A program made the translations under genes and the position numbers. From positions 62,001 through 126,000 of the forward strand of contig CALFFN010000005.1 in assembly GCA_937958185.1 (NCBI GenBank): a stretch of DNA of 64,000 nucleotides, read 5' to 3'. Positions within the stretch are counted from its first letter, which is position 1; each line of letters opens with the position of its first letter. The stretch comes from an uncultured Neglectibacter sp. GTDB lineage: Bacteria; Bacillota; Clostridia; Oscillospirales; Acutalibacteraceae. The notes below the pieces were generated by a model. The model made no database searches. It saw only the letters and a list, made by a program, of their open reading frames with translations, and had not been told where the DNA came from. This document shows, piece by piece, positions 54,004 to 62,955 of the stretch.

Positions 54004-55067
54004 TAGTACATATCTAGTCTTGATTTGAAGAAATTAAATCTCGCAGGCTCATAAATCTCAAATTCAGGTCTGCTAAACGGTGCAGTATATATTAAACGAA
54101 TTTCTTCTCCTCCTAACCCGCTTACATAAAAAGTAAGGCTAAGGGTTTTATCAGTGTCTCCTATCAGCCCCAATTCCTTCATCATGGCTAACATATATTC
54201 GTCGAGCACGTCAAAGGGAATAAGGTCTACCGCCCGGACATAGACAGGATCATAGTCTATATTCCCGATGGCATGTATTTTTGTAATAACTCCTTTTATT
54301 TCTACTTTTCCGGAGAAAATCTCCCGGAACTCCCGGTAGGTGCAAGCCCCCTCGGGCAGATCGTCAGGGGTGGGGTCAACAAAGGTGGGGTCAAAATTGG
54401 GGTCGGCTTCCACGGTGGTGTTTTCCAGAACAGGGTCGGCGTTCACCGCTACCTGGGCTACCTCACAGCGCTGGGCGTTATTTTGGGGGTTCAGCTTCCC
54501 GTTGCTGCCGTTCACCACCTTGTGGGTCACCGCCCACTGCATGGCTTCCTTCGCCCAGCTGGAAACAGAGCCGCCATCGGGGAACTGGGAAAGGATATCG
54601 CTGTCAAAGCTGGCGTCGTTGCCCGTTTTCTTGGCGTAGTTGTACATGATAACCGCCATCTGCTCTCTTGTCACGTTCTTTTCCGGGGCGAATTTCCCAT
54701 CGCCCACGCCGGAGATCAGCTCCGCCCGGTAAGCCCATTCCACGGCGGGGGCGTACCATTTATCTTTATTTACATCGGAAAAGCTGCTTTTCCCCGTCCA
54801 GGTGGATTTGTCAAAGTTGGAGGTTTTATTGGAAAGCACCTGCACGAACATGCCCCTTGTCATGGGCGCGTTGGGGGAAAAGGTGCTGCCGTCGCCGGTG
54901 CCGTTGAACAGGCCGTGCTCATATACATATGTCACCGCGTCCTGATACCAGATATTCTCCGGCACGTCGGTAAAAGGCAGCCCCGCCGCGGAAGCGGGCA
55001 AAGTCAAGGTTCCCAATAAAAGTACAGCGGCTAATAACAAAGAGATGAGCTTACGATGCAGTTTCAT
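54000..55067 (-). CDS. Secreted protein with three S-layer homology domains
   Basis: 355 residues. A signal peptide (about 1-28, ending LPASAAG) is followed by three SLH domains: LPFTDVPENIWYQDAVTYV, SFSDVNKDKWYAPAVEWAY and a third ending NPQNNAQRCEVAQVAVN. A C-terminal domain of about 140 residues with no recognised family follows. SLH domains bind pyruvylated cell-wall polymer, so the product should sit on the host cell surface. The ATG at 55067 has GGAGG upstream. It is reversed relative to the tail genes and has its own promoter. Confidence 0.85.
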   Translation of the reverse strand: MKLHRKLISLLLAAVLLLGTLTLPASAAGLPFTDVPENIWYQDAVTYVYEHGLFNGTGDGSTFSPNAPMTRGMFVQVLSNKTSNFDKSTWTGKSSFSDVNKDKWYAPAVEWAYRAELISGVGDGKFAPEKNVTREQMAVIMYNYAKKTGNDASFDSDILSQFPDGGSVSSWAKEAMQWAVTHKVVNGSNGKLNPQNNAQRCEVAQVAVNADPVLENTTVEADPNFDPTFVDPTPDDLPEGACTYREFREIFSGKVEIKGVITKIHAIGNIDYDPVYVRAVDLIPFDVLDEYMLAMMKELGLIGDTDKTLSLTFYVSGLGGEEIRLIYTAPFSRPEFEIYEPARFNFFKSRLDMYY

Positions 55068-55119
55068 AGAGGCAGCCTCCTTCAATTTCATTTCTGTAAC
55101 ACCGATAAGTTCTGTTTCA

Positions 55120-55148
55120 ATTATATAGGTCTCTATTGCCGAATGCAA
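55120..55148 (-). promoter_or_regulatory. Sigma-A promoter of the S-layer homology gene
   Basis: On the minus strand: TTGCAT (55148-55143), exactly 17 bases, TATAAT (55125-55120). Independent transcription is therefore likely. Confidence 0.8.
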
Positions 55149-55270
55149 GCCCTTTTTGTGATTTTCATCTGAGTTTTTCTCAGGTTTTATATAGATTTGC
55201 AGGTTAATTTTCAAATTTGCAGGGTAATTCTGCACAGGTTCGGAGAGCTTTTCTCCGGGAAAGGAGAGAC

Positions 55271-55432
55271 ATGACGAACAAAGAGATCAAAATCAGGCTG
55301 GTTCAGGTCCTGCAGGCGCTGAATACCATTCCGGTCAGCGGCAAGGTCAGCCTGACAAACCTTGCGGGAAGCATTGGGGTGCTGGAAGACATCGTTCAGC
55401 AGCTTCCCGATGAAGAAGAAAAAGAAGAATAG
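55271..55432 (+). CDS. Small tail-region protein (unknown)
   Basis: 53 residues: helical, then a strongly acidic end (QQLPDEEEKEE). AAGGAGAG lies just before the ATG. It precedes the distal tail protein gene. NLAGSIGVLEDIVQ suggests a short helix pair. Function unknown. Confidence 0.6.
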   Translation: MTNKEIKIRLVQVLQALNTIPVSGKVSLTNLAGSIGVLEDIVQQLPDEEEKEE

Positions 55433-55466
55433 ATCACAGAAGCATGAAAGGAAAGAAGGTGATGCA

Positions 55467-56288
55467 ATGGCTTTTGAAGGCTGCGGCTTTGCGTTTGACG
55501 GCGTTCCCTCCTCGGAATTTGGGCTGGAAATCTATGAATTCGGCTCCAATACTCAGGAGGATTCCCCCATCGCCTCCACCGGGGAGGTCCTTTCCCAGCA
55601 GGTGGAGGGGAAGCCCCGCTCTTATTTATACGGGGTGGCGCAGAACAAGCCGCTGGAATTTAAGCTGGTGTTCGGCGTGAACCGAAAGTCCATTTCTGCC
55701 CACAAGCCGCTGGACAGGTGGGATATCCAGACGGTCACGGCATGGCTCACCGGGCATGACGACGGCAAGTGGAAGTGGCTGGAAATTGAGCAGGACGATA
55801 TGGAAACAGTGCGTTACCGCTGCCTGATCTCCGAGCTTACCCCCATTTCCGAGGGGCTGGAAACCTGGGCGTTTTCCTGCCGGGTGACCTGCGATTCCCC
55901 CTTTGGGTACACCTACCCGGAGCGGTACGTTTACCGCCTGGCGGGGGCGCCGAAGCAGGTGCTGCTTTTTAACCGCAGCACCTTCCACGGACCGTACTAT
56001 CCCCGGCTGGAGCTTTCCCTGAAAAGCGGGGACGGCGTTTCCATCGTCAACGAAAGCGACGGCGGCAGGAAATTCCAGTTCTCCGGGCTTGCGGGCTTTG
56101 TTCCCCTGATCCTCACGGTCGATAACGAGAACCAGGTGATCCGGGCGGACAAGCAGCTGCCGAAATCCGTTTATTCCTATTTCAATATGAATTTCTTCCG
56201 GCTGGTGCGGGGGGATAATTCGCTGGTGATAAACGGGCAGGGCACAGTCAAGTTCATTTGCGAGTATCCCATGAATGTTGGGGGGTGA
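55467..56288 (+). CDS. Distal tail protein (Dit-like)
   Basis: 273 residues. The N-terminal FAFDGVPSSEFGLEIYEFG is characteristic of Firmicutes siphovirus Dit/tail-component proteins, followed by KPLEFKLVFG, RWDIQTVTAWLTGHDD and the middle CRVTCDSPFGYTYP. It forms the ring linking tail tube and tip. GAAGGTGAT precedes the ATG at 55467. Confidence 0.8.
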   Translation: MAFEGCGFAFDGVPSSEFGLEIYEFGSNTQEDSPIASTGEVLSQQVEGKPRSYLYGVAQNKPLEFKLVFGVNRKSISAHKPLDRWDIQTVTAWLTGHDDGKWKWLEIEQDDMETVRYRCLISELTPISEGLETWAFSCRVTCDSPFGYTYPERYVYRLAGAPKQVLLFNRSTFHGPYYPRLELSLKSGDGVSIVNESDGGRKFQFSGLAGFVPLILTVDNENQVIRADKQLPKSVYSYFNMNFFRLVRGDNSLVINGQGTVKFICEYPMNVGG

Positions 56289-56293
56289 GACAG

Positions 56294-56692
56294 ATGATTA
56301 ACGAAATCTACAGTATGCCGGAGGTGAAGTTTGTAGCCGGGGAAACGCAGACCTTTGTGTTCCACCTCTATTTTGAGGCGACCCGGGACGCGTTCAATGC
56401 CAACGGCTGCAAGGTGAACTTTGCCGTGATCGACTACACCAACAAAAGCGGGAAGCCCCTGCTTTGCAAAAAGTGTAAAATACGGCTGAACAGCGACGGC
56501 GTTCCCAATATCGCGGAAGCATACCTCACGCCGGAGGACACGGCGGGGCTGTACGGCAAGTACGTCTATCAGCTTCAGATCCGGGATATCGACGACGAAG
56601 TGGAAATCCCCGGGCAGGGGCTGCTTGTCATCAGCAAGAACATTCACAAAGGCTTTATCTATCACACAGGCACGGAAACCGTGTCTCAGTAA
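56294..56692 (+). CDS. Baseplate/tail-tip accessory protein (BppU N-terminal-like)
   Basis: 132 residues. EVKFVAGETQTFVFHLYFEA, NFAVIDYTNKSGKPLLCKKC and AYLTPEDTAGLYGKYVYQLQ resemble the N-terminal beta domain of baseplate upper proteins. It starts five bases after the distal tail protein stop. The single-domain length suggests a connector for the fibre proteins downstream. Confidence 0.6.
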   Translation: MINEIYSMPEVKFVAGETQTFVFHLYFEATRDAFNANGCKVNFAVIDYTNKSGKPLLCKKCKIRLNSDGVPNIAEAYLTPEDTAGLYGKYVYQLQIRDIDDEVEIPGQGLLVISKNIHKGFIYHTGTETVSQ

Positions 56693-56719
56693 CCACATTT
56701 TTGAAAGGATGATTTTTTT

Positions 56720-57151
56720 ATGAACACTACTTACTTTTTGAACCAGATCATGGGCAACGTTTTCGGCTCCAGGAAAGACCCCGCCCTGCCTGCCAGGTAT
56801 TACCTGGGTCTCAGCACCACCGCCCCCAATGTGGACGGCACCGGCGTGTCTGAGCCCAGCACCCCCGGCGACGCATACGCCCGCGTACTGATCGATTGCT
56901 TCTCCGAGCCGGTAAACGGCGTGATCAAGAATACGGCGTCTCTCACCTTCCCGGAAAGCATGTATCCCTGGAGCACAGCCGCCGCCCCCATCACCCATTA
57001 TGTGATCTATGACGCCCCGGAGGGCGGAAATCTGCTGGTGTACGATGTGCTGTCCCTGAGCCGCATCGTGGAAACTAATACCGTGGTGGCGATCAAGCGG
57101 GAAAGCCTGACCATCACCCTGAGCAATCCCACAGAGCCGGCGGGGGAATGA
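56720..57151 (+). CDS. Phage tail fibre-region protein
   Basis: 143 residues of a family often seen in Firmicutes prophages (RYYLGLSTTAPNVDGTGVSE, YARVLIDCF, PITHYVIYDAPEGGNLLVYD). Beta-rich, probably a structural part of the tail tip. GAAAGGAT precedes the ATG. Confidence 0.65.
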   Translation: MNTTYFLNQIMGNVFGSRKDPALPARYYLGLSTTAPNVDGTGVSEPSTPGDAYARVLIDCFSEPVNGVIKNTASLTFPESMYPWSTAAAPITHYVIYDAPEGGNLLVYDVLSLSRIVETNTVVAIKRESLTITLSNPTEPAGE

Positions 57152-57184
57152 AATACTCCGCCCCAAGGAAGGACGGTGGGGTAA

Positions 57185-57862
57185 TTGAAGCACTTTGACG
57201 TTTTTCTGCGCCGGAAGGTCACAGAAACCGACCTGTATATTCAGGAGCTGGTGCAGCGAAAAGATTTGGCAGGCAAGGACTATCTGGTTCTTTTTTCGGA
57301 GGAGGCCCTTGCCCACCTGGAGAAATATATCGCACCGCAGGCGGTAATGGAGCTGGTGGAGCAGATTCTTCCCATGCTGAAAACAGCGTATACAACCGGG
57401 AAGGACAAGCTGCTCCTGACAGCGGCGGGCAAGCTCTTTTCCACGGCGTTCGCAGGGGAGATATCTGATGAACTGATTCTTGATACGACCAGCGCCGCTG
57501 CACGGGATATAAAATACGCAAATGCGGAGGATTCGGCACGCCTTTCCTCCGCTCCCGTAAGGGAAACGGATACGGTAAAGTACCTGTCTTCCGAAAGCGT
57601 TTCCGTCCTCACAGCCGCAATGGACTGCGCGCTGTGGCTGGTTCGCAGGTATGCTTCCGCGCAAAGCGCCAGCTTTTTGAGCAGCGGTCTGTCAGCGGGA
57701 AGTACGGCTTATTCCGGCGGTTTGGACAGAATGAAGCTGTTTACAGAAAATCCAACAAGCCGATTGGTGCGGTTCAGAAATCTGGGGGAAACCTTCCCCT
57801 TGACGCTGGAATCCATGCAGGACAGAACGCTGGAAGACCTGATTCTGGAAGTTATTGACTAA
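57185..57862 (+). CDS. Tail-region protein of unknown function
   Basis: 225 residues starting with TTG 57185 after GGAAGGACGGTGGGG. Helical; motifs DVFLRRKVTETDLYIQELVQ and SRLVRFRNLGETFPLTLES. It is co-directional with its neighbours and 16 bases before the first fibre gene. No recognised family; may be an assembly factor. Confidence 0.5.
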   Translation: MKHFDVFLRRKVTETDLYIQELVQRKDLAGKDYLVLFSEEALAHLEKYIAPQAVMELVEQILPMLKTAYTTGKDKLLLTAAGKLFSTAFAGEISDELILDTTSAAARDIKYANAEDSARLSSAPVRETDTVKYLSSESVSVLTAAMDCALWLVRRYASAQSASFLSSGLSAGSTAYSGGLDRMKLFTENPTSRLVRFRNLGETFPLTLESMQDRTLEDLILEVID

Positions 57863-57878
57863 AGGGGGGACGGAGAAA

Positions 57879-58625
57879 ATGAGCGAGCATTCGCCAAATT
57901 TGAATTTGAACCTGTACAGCGAAGCGGACGTAAAGGAAAAATTCCTCACGTTTTTGGAACAGCTGGCAGGCTCCGGAGCAGAATCCAACATGATGCTGCT
58001 GGATGCGGCAATCAAGGCCGTGCGGGACGCGCTGCCCCAAAAAGCCGATTTGGTTGATGGGAAAATCCCTGCCAGTCAGCTTCCGTCCTTTGTGGACGAT
58101 GTGGTGGAATACAACACAAAGGCGTACTTTCCCATTTTGGGAGAAGCCGGGAAAATCTATGTGGACACCTCTACTAACCTGACGTACCGTTGGAGCGGTT
58201 CTACCTATGCGGAAATATCCCCCTCACTGGCTCTGGGGGAAACGCAGTCCACGGCTTTTCGAGGCGATTTGGGAAAAGAAGCCTTTGAACATTCTCAGGA
58301 AACGGGGAATCCACATGGCGCTACCGCCGCTGATATCGGCGCGCGGCCCAGCACATGGACACCAACCGCGGCAGAGGTGGGGGCGCGGCCGGATGACTGG
58401 ATGCCAACCGCCTCAGATGTAGGCGCGGATCCTTATGGTTCCGCATCTGCCGTACAGAGTAATTTGAATAATCATACCGGCAATTCCGCAATCCATATCA
58501 CAGCATCAGAACGAAGCAGCTGGAACGGGAAGCTGGATGCATCAAAAATTGTAGCCTCTACTACTGACTTAACGGCTGGCTCTTCAGCATTGGCCACCGG
58601 AACGCTCTATCTTGTCTATGAATGA
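57879..58625 (+). CDS. Tail fibre-like protein, copy 1
   Basis: 248 residues. N-terminal SPNLNLNLYSEADVKEKFLT, then a collar-like block (KIYVDTSTNLTYRWSGSTYA, SPSLALGETQSTAFRGDLG), phage fibre repeats (GNPHGATAADIGARPSTW, GARPDDW) and AIHITASERSSWNGKL. It is a clear duplicate of the protein at 59558 with a different C-terminus, as expected for receptor-binding parts. Confidence 0.75.
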   Translation: MSEHSPNLNLNLYSEADVKEKFLTFLEQLAGSGAESNMMLLDAAIKAVRDALPQKADLVDGKIPASQLPSFVDDVVEYNTKAYFPILGEAGKIYVDTSTNLTYRWSGSTYAEISPSLALGETQSTAFRGDLGKEAFEHSQETGNPHGATAADIGARPSTWTPTAAEVGARPDDWMPTASDVGADPYGSASAVQSNLNNHTGNSAIHITASERSSWNGKLDASKIVASTTDLTAGSSALATGTLYLVYE

Positions 58626-58640
58626 TGAGGAGGGCGATCT

Positions 58641-59534
58641 ATGGCAACGAGATACAACTACACAGGAGCGGAGCAGACCTTTACAGTAACGCAATCAGGG
58701 TATTATACCATTGATGCAGTTGCCGCGGGAGGAAGCGGAGGCAACAAGTATGGGACATCTTATGCCGCTGCCGGTGGAAAAGGCGCTCGCCTGGTTGGCA
58801 CCTATGCTCTGAGGAAAGGAGAAATCATCCACATTGTTGTAGGCGGTACAGGCACTTGCGTACAAGCCACTGCCACGGATGGTTCTTCTGGTGGCGGAGG
58901 AGGGTATACCATGGTGATTCGGGAGATTCCCGAAGTGGTTGACAGCCGTTTCCAGTTTACTAAAAACGGACAGGCCTTTGAGGTGCTGCTTCTTGTTGCA
59001 GGCGGAGGCGGCAGTCACGACTGTGCCTATCGAGGCAGTGCTGATACAGGAACAAACGGAAATGCCAGCGCATACTGGCATCCGGATAACTATATTGCGC
59101 CCTCTAACTCAACCTGTGCGGCGACTGGTCACACTTCGGAAGTGCTGTCGGTTCAGCAATATATTTCTCAAAACGCTGTTGGCGCAAAGTACACCAGAAA
59201 CGGCGGGATTGCACAGGGCGGATATGGCGGTGGAGGAGCGGCAGACGATAACCGCTCTTTTGGTGGAGGTTGGGCTTCTTACACATCTTATACAGCGGGA
59301 AGCTGGTCGATAAACCCCTCTGCCACAGGAACTGACGGTTACAACTCTGGAAACGGGTACTGCACTTTTACCTTTTTGAGCGCCTTTCATGGAGCTGTTT
59401 ACTACGGAATATCCTCAAAAGCTCAGAAGGTTAAAAAAGTGTATATCGGTGTTTCAGGGAAAGCAAGAAAAGTAAAAAAGGTCTACTACGGAGTAGACGG
59501 AATTGCACGATGCGTCTATCAAGATGAGTCGTGA
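58641..59534 (+). CDS. Gly-rich tail surface protein
   Basis: 297 residues, strongly enriched in Gly (GGSGGNKYGTSYAAAGGKGA, SSGGGGGYTM, LLLVAGGGGS) in the style of the Gly-rich/ALK-like extracellular fold. It ends with a tandem short repeat (KAQKVKKVYIGVSG, KARKVKKVYYGVDG). It lies between the two fibre paralogues. Probably an adhesive tail-tip component. Confidence 0.6.
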   Translation: MATRYNYTGAEQTFTVTQSGYYTIDAVAAGGSGGNKYGTSYAAAGGKGARLVGTYALRKGEIIHIVVGGTGTCVQATATDGSSGGGGGYTMVIREIPEVVDSRFQFTKNGQAFEVLLLVAGGGGSHDCAYRGSADTGTNGNASAYWHPDNYIAPSNSTCAATGHTSEVLSVQQYISQNAVGAKYTRNGGIAQGGYGGGGAADDNRSFGGGWASYTSYTAGSWSINPSATGTDGYNSGNGYCTFTFLSAFHGAVYYGISSKAQKVKKVYIGVSGKARKVKKVYYGVDGIARCVYQDES

Positions 59535-59557
59535 CGAAATAGGAAGGAGGTTATTGT

Positions 59558-60388
59558 GTGAGTGAAAAATCTCCGAATATAGATTTGACATTGTATACCA
59601 ATGCGGACGCGCCAAAGAAATTCGGCGTATGGCTGGAAGAGATGGCAGGGGCGGCTCCCACTTCAAATATGATGAAAATTGACGCTGCTTTTTCCCAAAT
59701 AGAATCTGATCTTTCTCTGAAAGCAGATCTTGAGGACGGGAAAATCCCGGCGGGGCAGCTTCCTGCTTTTGTGGATGATGTTTTGGAGTTTGATTCCGCC
59801 GCTCAATTTCCCAACAAGGGAGAATCCGGAAAGATCTATGTAGCCACTTCTACAAACCTGACTTATCGGTGGAGCGGAAGTTCCTATGTGGAGATCTCAC
59901 CCTCGCTCGCGCTGGGAGAGACGTCTGCGACGGCTTATCGCGGCGACAGGGGAAAAATTGCCTATGCCCATTCGCAAACAAGTGGAAATCCCCACGGCAC
60001 GACTGCCGCTCAGGTTGGCGCGCGCCCGGATACTTGGGTGCCAACGCCGGAAGAGGTAGGCGCTGATCCTGAGGGAAGCGCGGACGCAGTGCAAAGCAAT
60101 CTGAACACGCACAAGGGAAATTCAACAATACATATCACTTCATCAGAACGCAATGCGTGGAATGGTAAGTTGAATGCTTCCGAGCGCGGTTTGTCCGGGG
60201 GAGTAGCGCCTCTCGATGAGAATGGAAAGGTGCCGAAGCAGTATCTGTACCAGCAGAGCGGCTTTGTGGCACAGGAGACAGAACCGGACAATACTGGGCT
60301 TCTCTGGATCGACACCTCGGTAGCGAACGGGGTGATCAAGTATTTTAACGGCACGGATTGGGTCGCGGTATCCGGTGTGTGGTCATAA
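59558..60388 (+). CDS. Tail fibre-like protein, copy 2
   Basis: 276 residues starting with GTG after AGGAAGGAGG. It aligns with copy 1 from the start (SPNIDLTLYTNADAPKKF, SPSLALGETSATAYRGDRG, GNPHGTTAAQVGARPDTW) and then differs: VPLDENGKVPKQYLYQ-type linker and a short domain ending FNGTDWVAVSG. Duplicated fibres suggest broadened or switchable binding. Confidence 0.75.
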   Translation: MSEKSPNIDLTLYTNADAPKKFGVWLEEMAGAAPTSNMMKIDAAFSQIESDLSLKADLEDGKIPAGQLPAFVDDVLEFDSAAQFPNKGESGKIYVATSTNLTYRWSGSSYVEISPSLALGETSATAYRGDRGKIAYAHSQTSGNPHGTTAAQVGARPDTWVPTPEEVGADPEGSADAVQSNLNTHKGNSTIHITSSERNAWNGKLNASERGLSGGVAPLDENGKVPKQYLYQQSGFVAQETEPDNTGLLWIDTSVANGVIKYFNGTDWVAVSGVWS

Positions 60389-60446
60389 GTGTAATTTTTT
60401 GACGCAGAAGCGATAGCTTTTCGATTTTGCGGGAAAGGAAAGAACC

Positions 60447-60797
60447 ATGAAACAGATGACAGCAAAATTTACATTGGCAGACGGCTCTGTACTTGAGATT
60501 GGAAGCCAGAAGGTGGAAAACCTTCAGATAAACTACACTGAGGGGGAAGGAATGCAATCTCTCTCTTTGATGAATTACCCCAAAGACGGAAATGGTTTTG
60601 TATTGAAGGATATGGCGGGACGGCTGATTTTGGCAAATGAGCAGGTCCTCAGAGTTCAGCTTCTGCTGGAGGATTCCCTGGTGTCGGAAATCACTGAGCT
60701 CCCCCTCAGCGTTCAGTATAATGTAAACTATGGCCCTTCCTCCTTGATGGAAACGATCCGTGTCATGACGGTGGAGAAAGGCGATAGCGAATCATGA
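60447..60797 (+). CDS. Small tail-region protein (unknown)
   Basis: 116 residues, beta-rich (TAKFTLADGSVLEIGSQKVE, LPLSVQYNVNYGPSSLMET). The stop overlaps the next start by four bases (ATGA at 60794-60797), coupling it to the repeat protein. Function unknown; its translational link suggests a partner of the repeat protein. Confidence 0.6.
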   Translation: MKQMTAKFTLADGSVLEIGSQKVENLQINYTEGEGMQSLSLMNYPKDGNGFVLKDMAGRLILANEQVLRVQLLLEDSLVSEITELPLSVQYNVNYGPSSLMETIRVMTVEKGDSES

Positions 60798-61555
60798 GCA
60801 CAGAGAGAGAGCCATACAGGGCTTCCGACATAAACGGACTGTACAGTGAGCTGAACGAGGTGCGCTCCTCTCATGGCTTGGCGGTTTTTTCAGCTCTGAC
60901 CGCAGCAGGAGAACTTGCCGCTTCTTCTACAGCACAGGAGTTGAAGTCTAAGCTGGAGCAAACCTCCTTGGAATCCAATTTTCTTTCCACATCTGACTTT
61001 CCGTTGGGAGAGATCGATCCTGGAGATGTTATGAAGCAGACGGTCGTGTCACTTGCCGCGCAAGCCATTGAAACGATGAAAGCGGCCTGTACGAACTATG
61101 CCAATAAAACTTCGGACCGCCTTTCTCACAACACGGATCGCAGCGGAAACAATGCAAATTATTCCACAAACAAGAGCAGTGTTTCCACCAGCTATGCCAA
61201 TTACTCCGGAGATAATTCCAACTATGCCAATAAATCCTCCAACCGCACCTCCTACAACGGGAACAACTACAGTCCGGGCGGAAATTCGGGAGTAAACAGC
61301 AATTATGCCAACAATTCCGGTTCTGTTTGCGGTCATAATACCTGCAATGCCAACTATATGAACTATGCGGCCAACAAAAGCGGTAACAACGGCAATTATG
61401 CCAATTACAGCGACAAGACTTCTCACAATGGAAATCAGGTAAACTGCAGTGGAAATTGCTCCTCCAATTATTCCGGTAACCGGGGGAACAAGGCCAATTA
61501 CACAGATTGCAGTAACTATACAAACAAATCGGACGTGCCAGGCGTTATAAAATAG
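60794..61555 (+). CDS. Asn/Tyr/Ser-rich repeat protein, candidate radical SAM substrate
   Basis: 253 residues. An ordinary N-terminal part (1-95, with HGLAVFSALTAAGELAASST) is followed by about 145 residues built from N, Y, S, G, A, T and K. About 13 Asn-Tyr dipeptides occur in units like NYANKS and NYANYS. Six Cys include VCGHNTC, NCSGNC and TDCSNY. The repeat is visible in DNA as recurring TATGCCAA. It overlaps the previous gene by four bases and is followed 17 bases later by two radical SAM genes. The layout resembles a precursor or structural protein modified after translation; a fibrous tail-tip protein is the alternative. Confidence 0.7.
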   Translation: MSTEREPYRASDINGLYSELNEVRSSHGLAVFSALTAAGELAASSTAQELKSKLEQTSLESNFLSTSDFPLGEIDPGDVMKQTVVSLAAQAIETMKAACTNYANKTSDRLSHNTDRSGNNANYSTNKSSVSTSYANYSGDNSNYANKSSNRTSYNGNNYSPGGNSGVNSNYANNSGSVCGHNTCNANYMNYAANKSGNNGNYANYSDKTSHNGNQVNCSGNCSSNYSGNRGNKANYTDCSNYTNKSDVPGVIK

Positions 61556-61572
61556 AAAGGGGGTAACACCTT

Positions 61573-62955
61573 ATGAAGTTAAACCACGGCTGCTCTGTCT
61601 GCAAGCCGCCGGACCAGCTGGAGCCGTTGCAGGAAATCACTCTTTTTACAACGGCGCTGTGCAACTTGAAATGCACCTATTGCTATATCTGCAAGGACAA
61701 TTCCAATGCTCTGAAAAAAATTGACGAAGATATCCGGCAGGATTGGGAAGCACACAATTACGTTTCCCGGCTGAGAACAGAGATGCGCCAGGAGGATTTG
61801 GATTCCATTCGAAATATCAGCTTATGGGGAGGCGAGCCTCTGATTGGCATACGGAGGTTTTCCGGACAGTTTGAGGAGTTTTATAAACTGCTCCCCGCTC
61901 TGGAACGAATCGACTTCTCTACGAATCTCACACTGCCCAACGCCGTTCCCCTCATACAGGAGCTGGCAGATACCATCGGCGCGGTGAGCAAAAAGGAAAA
62001 ATTTTACATCGATGTTCAGATTTCCATTGACGGTCCGGAAGAAATCAACGATCCGAACCGGGGCGAGGGAACTACCGGAAAAATTCTGGAAAATTATCAA
62101 AAGCTGTTGCGGGTAAAATTGCCTCGGAATGTCGGGATCAGAGTTACCACAAAGCCAACGCTTTCCGTAGATACCATGGATTGGTTTTTGGAGGAAAGCA
62201 ATGTCAGAAGCTATTTTGCTTTCTTCGATGAAAGCTTTCGGCTGCCCTTTACAGAGGCTGATCCCGCGATCGAATCTGTCTTTTTGGGAATTCCCAATTA
62301 TGCCGAACCCTACGGCTATACACAGGCTGACGGAAGGAAGTTCGCCGAGGTTTGCAGAGTTTTTCAGAAAGTGTCCCACGATCATGATTTTCCTGCCTTT
62401 CGCGGCAGGTCGCTGGTGCCTTATGTGGACCGTTACAGTATGGGGGGACAACAGGCGAATTTCCGTGAATTCTACTGCGGCGGCGGATGTGGTAAGCTGG
62501 TATACAGTGCGACATTGACGCCTCACGGGCGGTATTCTGTCTGCCACAGAACGCTTTTTGATTCTTACGTGGAATACCACAATTCCGCAAGGACGGAAAA
62601 GCTGAGCGCCAAGCAGGACTATGTGGATGACGGCTGTAATTTTGGTCTGGAGGACTTCCGCAGACACCGAAAATCCATGAATCTGATTTACTTCAATCCA
62701 AGCAAGTTGATTTATTCAGACGCAAAAACCATGATAAAGCTGGCTGCCAATTCTGGCGTTATCGCTTCAAAGTACGGAAACGAGGAGCAGGCTGCCGAAG
62801 TGATGGACTTTATGTGCAGACCCGGCATGTGCCTTGCGTCCAACATGGAGCTCTGCCATTCCCTCTTTGTGCAGCCCTATTGGTGGATCAGGCTGTTTTT
62901 GAACGGGGCAATGGACACCATGTTGGAGGAATTAAAGGAGTATGAACATGAATAG
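61573..62955 (+). CDS. Radical SAM protein with C-terminal Cys-rich (SPASM-like) region
   Basis: 460 residues. The cluster motif is ALCNLKCTYCYI (CxxxCxxC, about residues 34-41), preceded by an extra CSVC near the start. SLWGGEPLIG is the usual GGE strand and VQISIDGP another core strand. C-terminal Cys lie in FYCGGGCGKL, YSVCHRT, DGCNFG, FMCRPGMCLA and LCHSLF, matching auxiliary-cluster regions of peptide-modifying radical SAM enzymes. AAAGGGGG precedes the ATG. It overlaps the next gene by eight bases. Substrate inferred to be the repeat protein. Confidence 0.85.
   Translation: MKLNHGCSVCKPPDQLEPLQEITLFTTALCNLKCTYCYICKDNSNALKKIDEDIRQDWEAHNYVSRLRTEMRQEDLDSIRNISLWGGEPLIGIRRFSGQFEEFYKLLPALERIDFSTNLTLPNAVPLIQELADTIGAVSKKEKFYIDVQISIDGPEEINDPNRGEGTTGKILENYQKLLRVKLPRNVGIRVTTKPTLSVDTMDWFLEESNVRSYFAFFDESFRLPFTEADPAIESVFLGIPNYAEPYGYTQADGRKFAEVCRVFQKVSHDHDFPAFRGRSLVPYVDRYSMGGQQANFREFYCGGGCGKLVYSATLTPHGRYSVCHRTLFDSYVEYHNSARTEKLSAKQDYVDDGCNFGLEDFRRHRKSMNLIYFNPSKLIYSDAKTMIKLAANSGVIASKYGNEEQAAEVMDFMCRPGMCLASNMELCHSLFVQPYWWIRLFLNGAMDTMLEELKEYEHE

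Noticed and set aside
61049..61426. Hydrophobic antisense frame opposite the Asn/Tyr-rich repeats
   Set aside because: It mirrors the repetitive codons of the plus-strand gene; no ribosome binding site, and the plus strand has operon context.
60794..61555. CRISPR array
   Set aside because: The repeats are short, in frame and within a coding gene; no spacers of uniform length. No CRISPR array was seen elsewhere.
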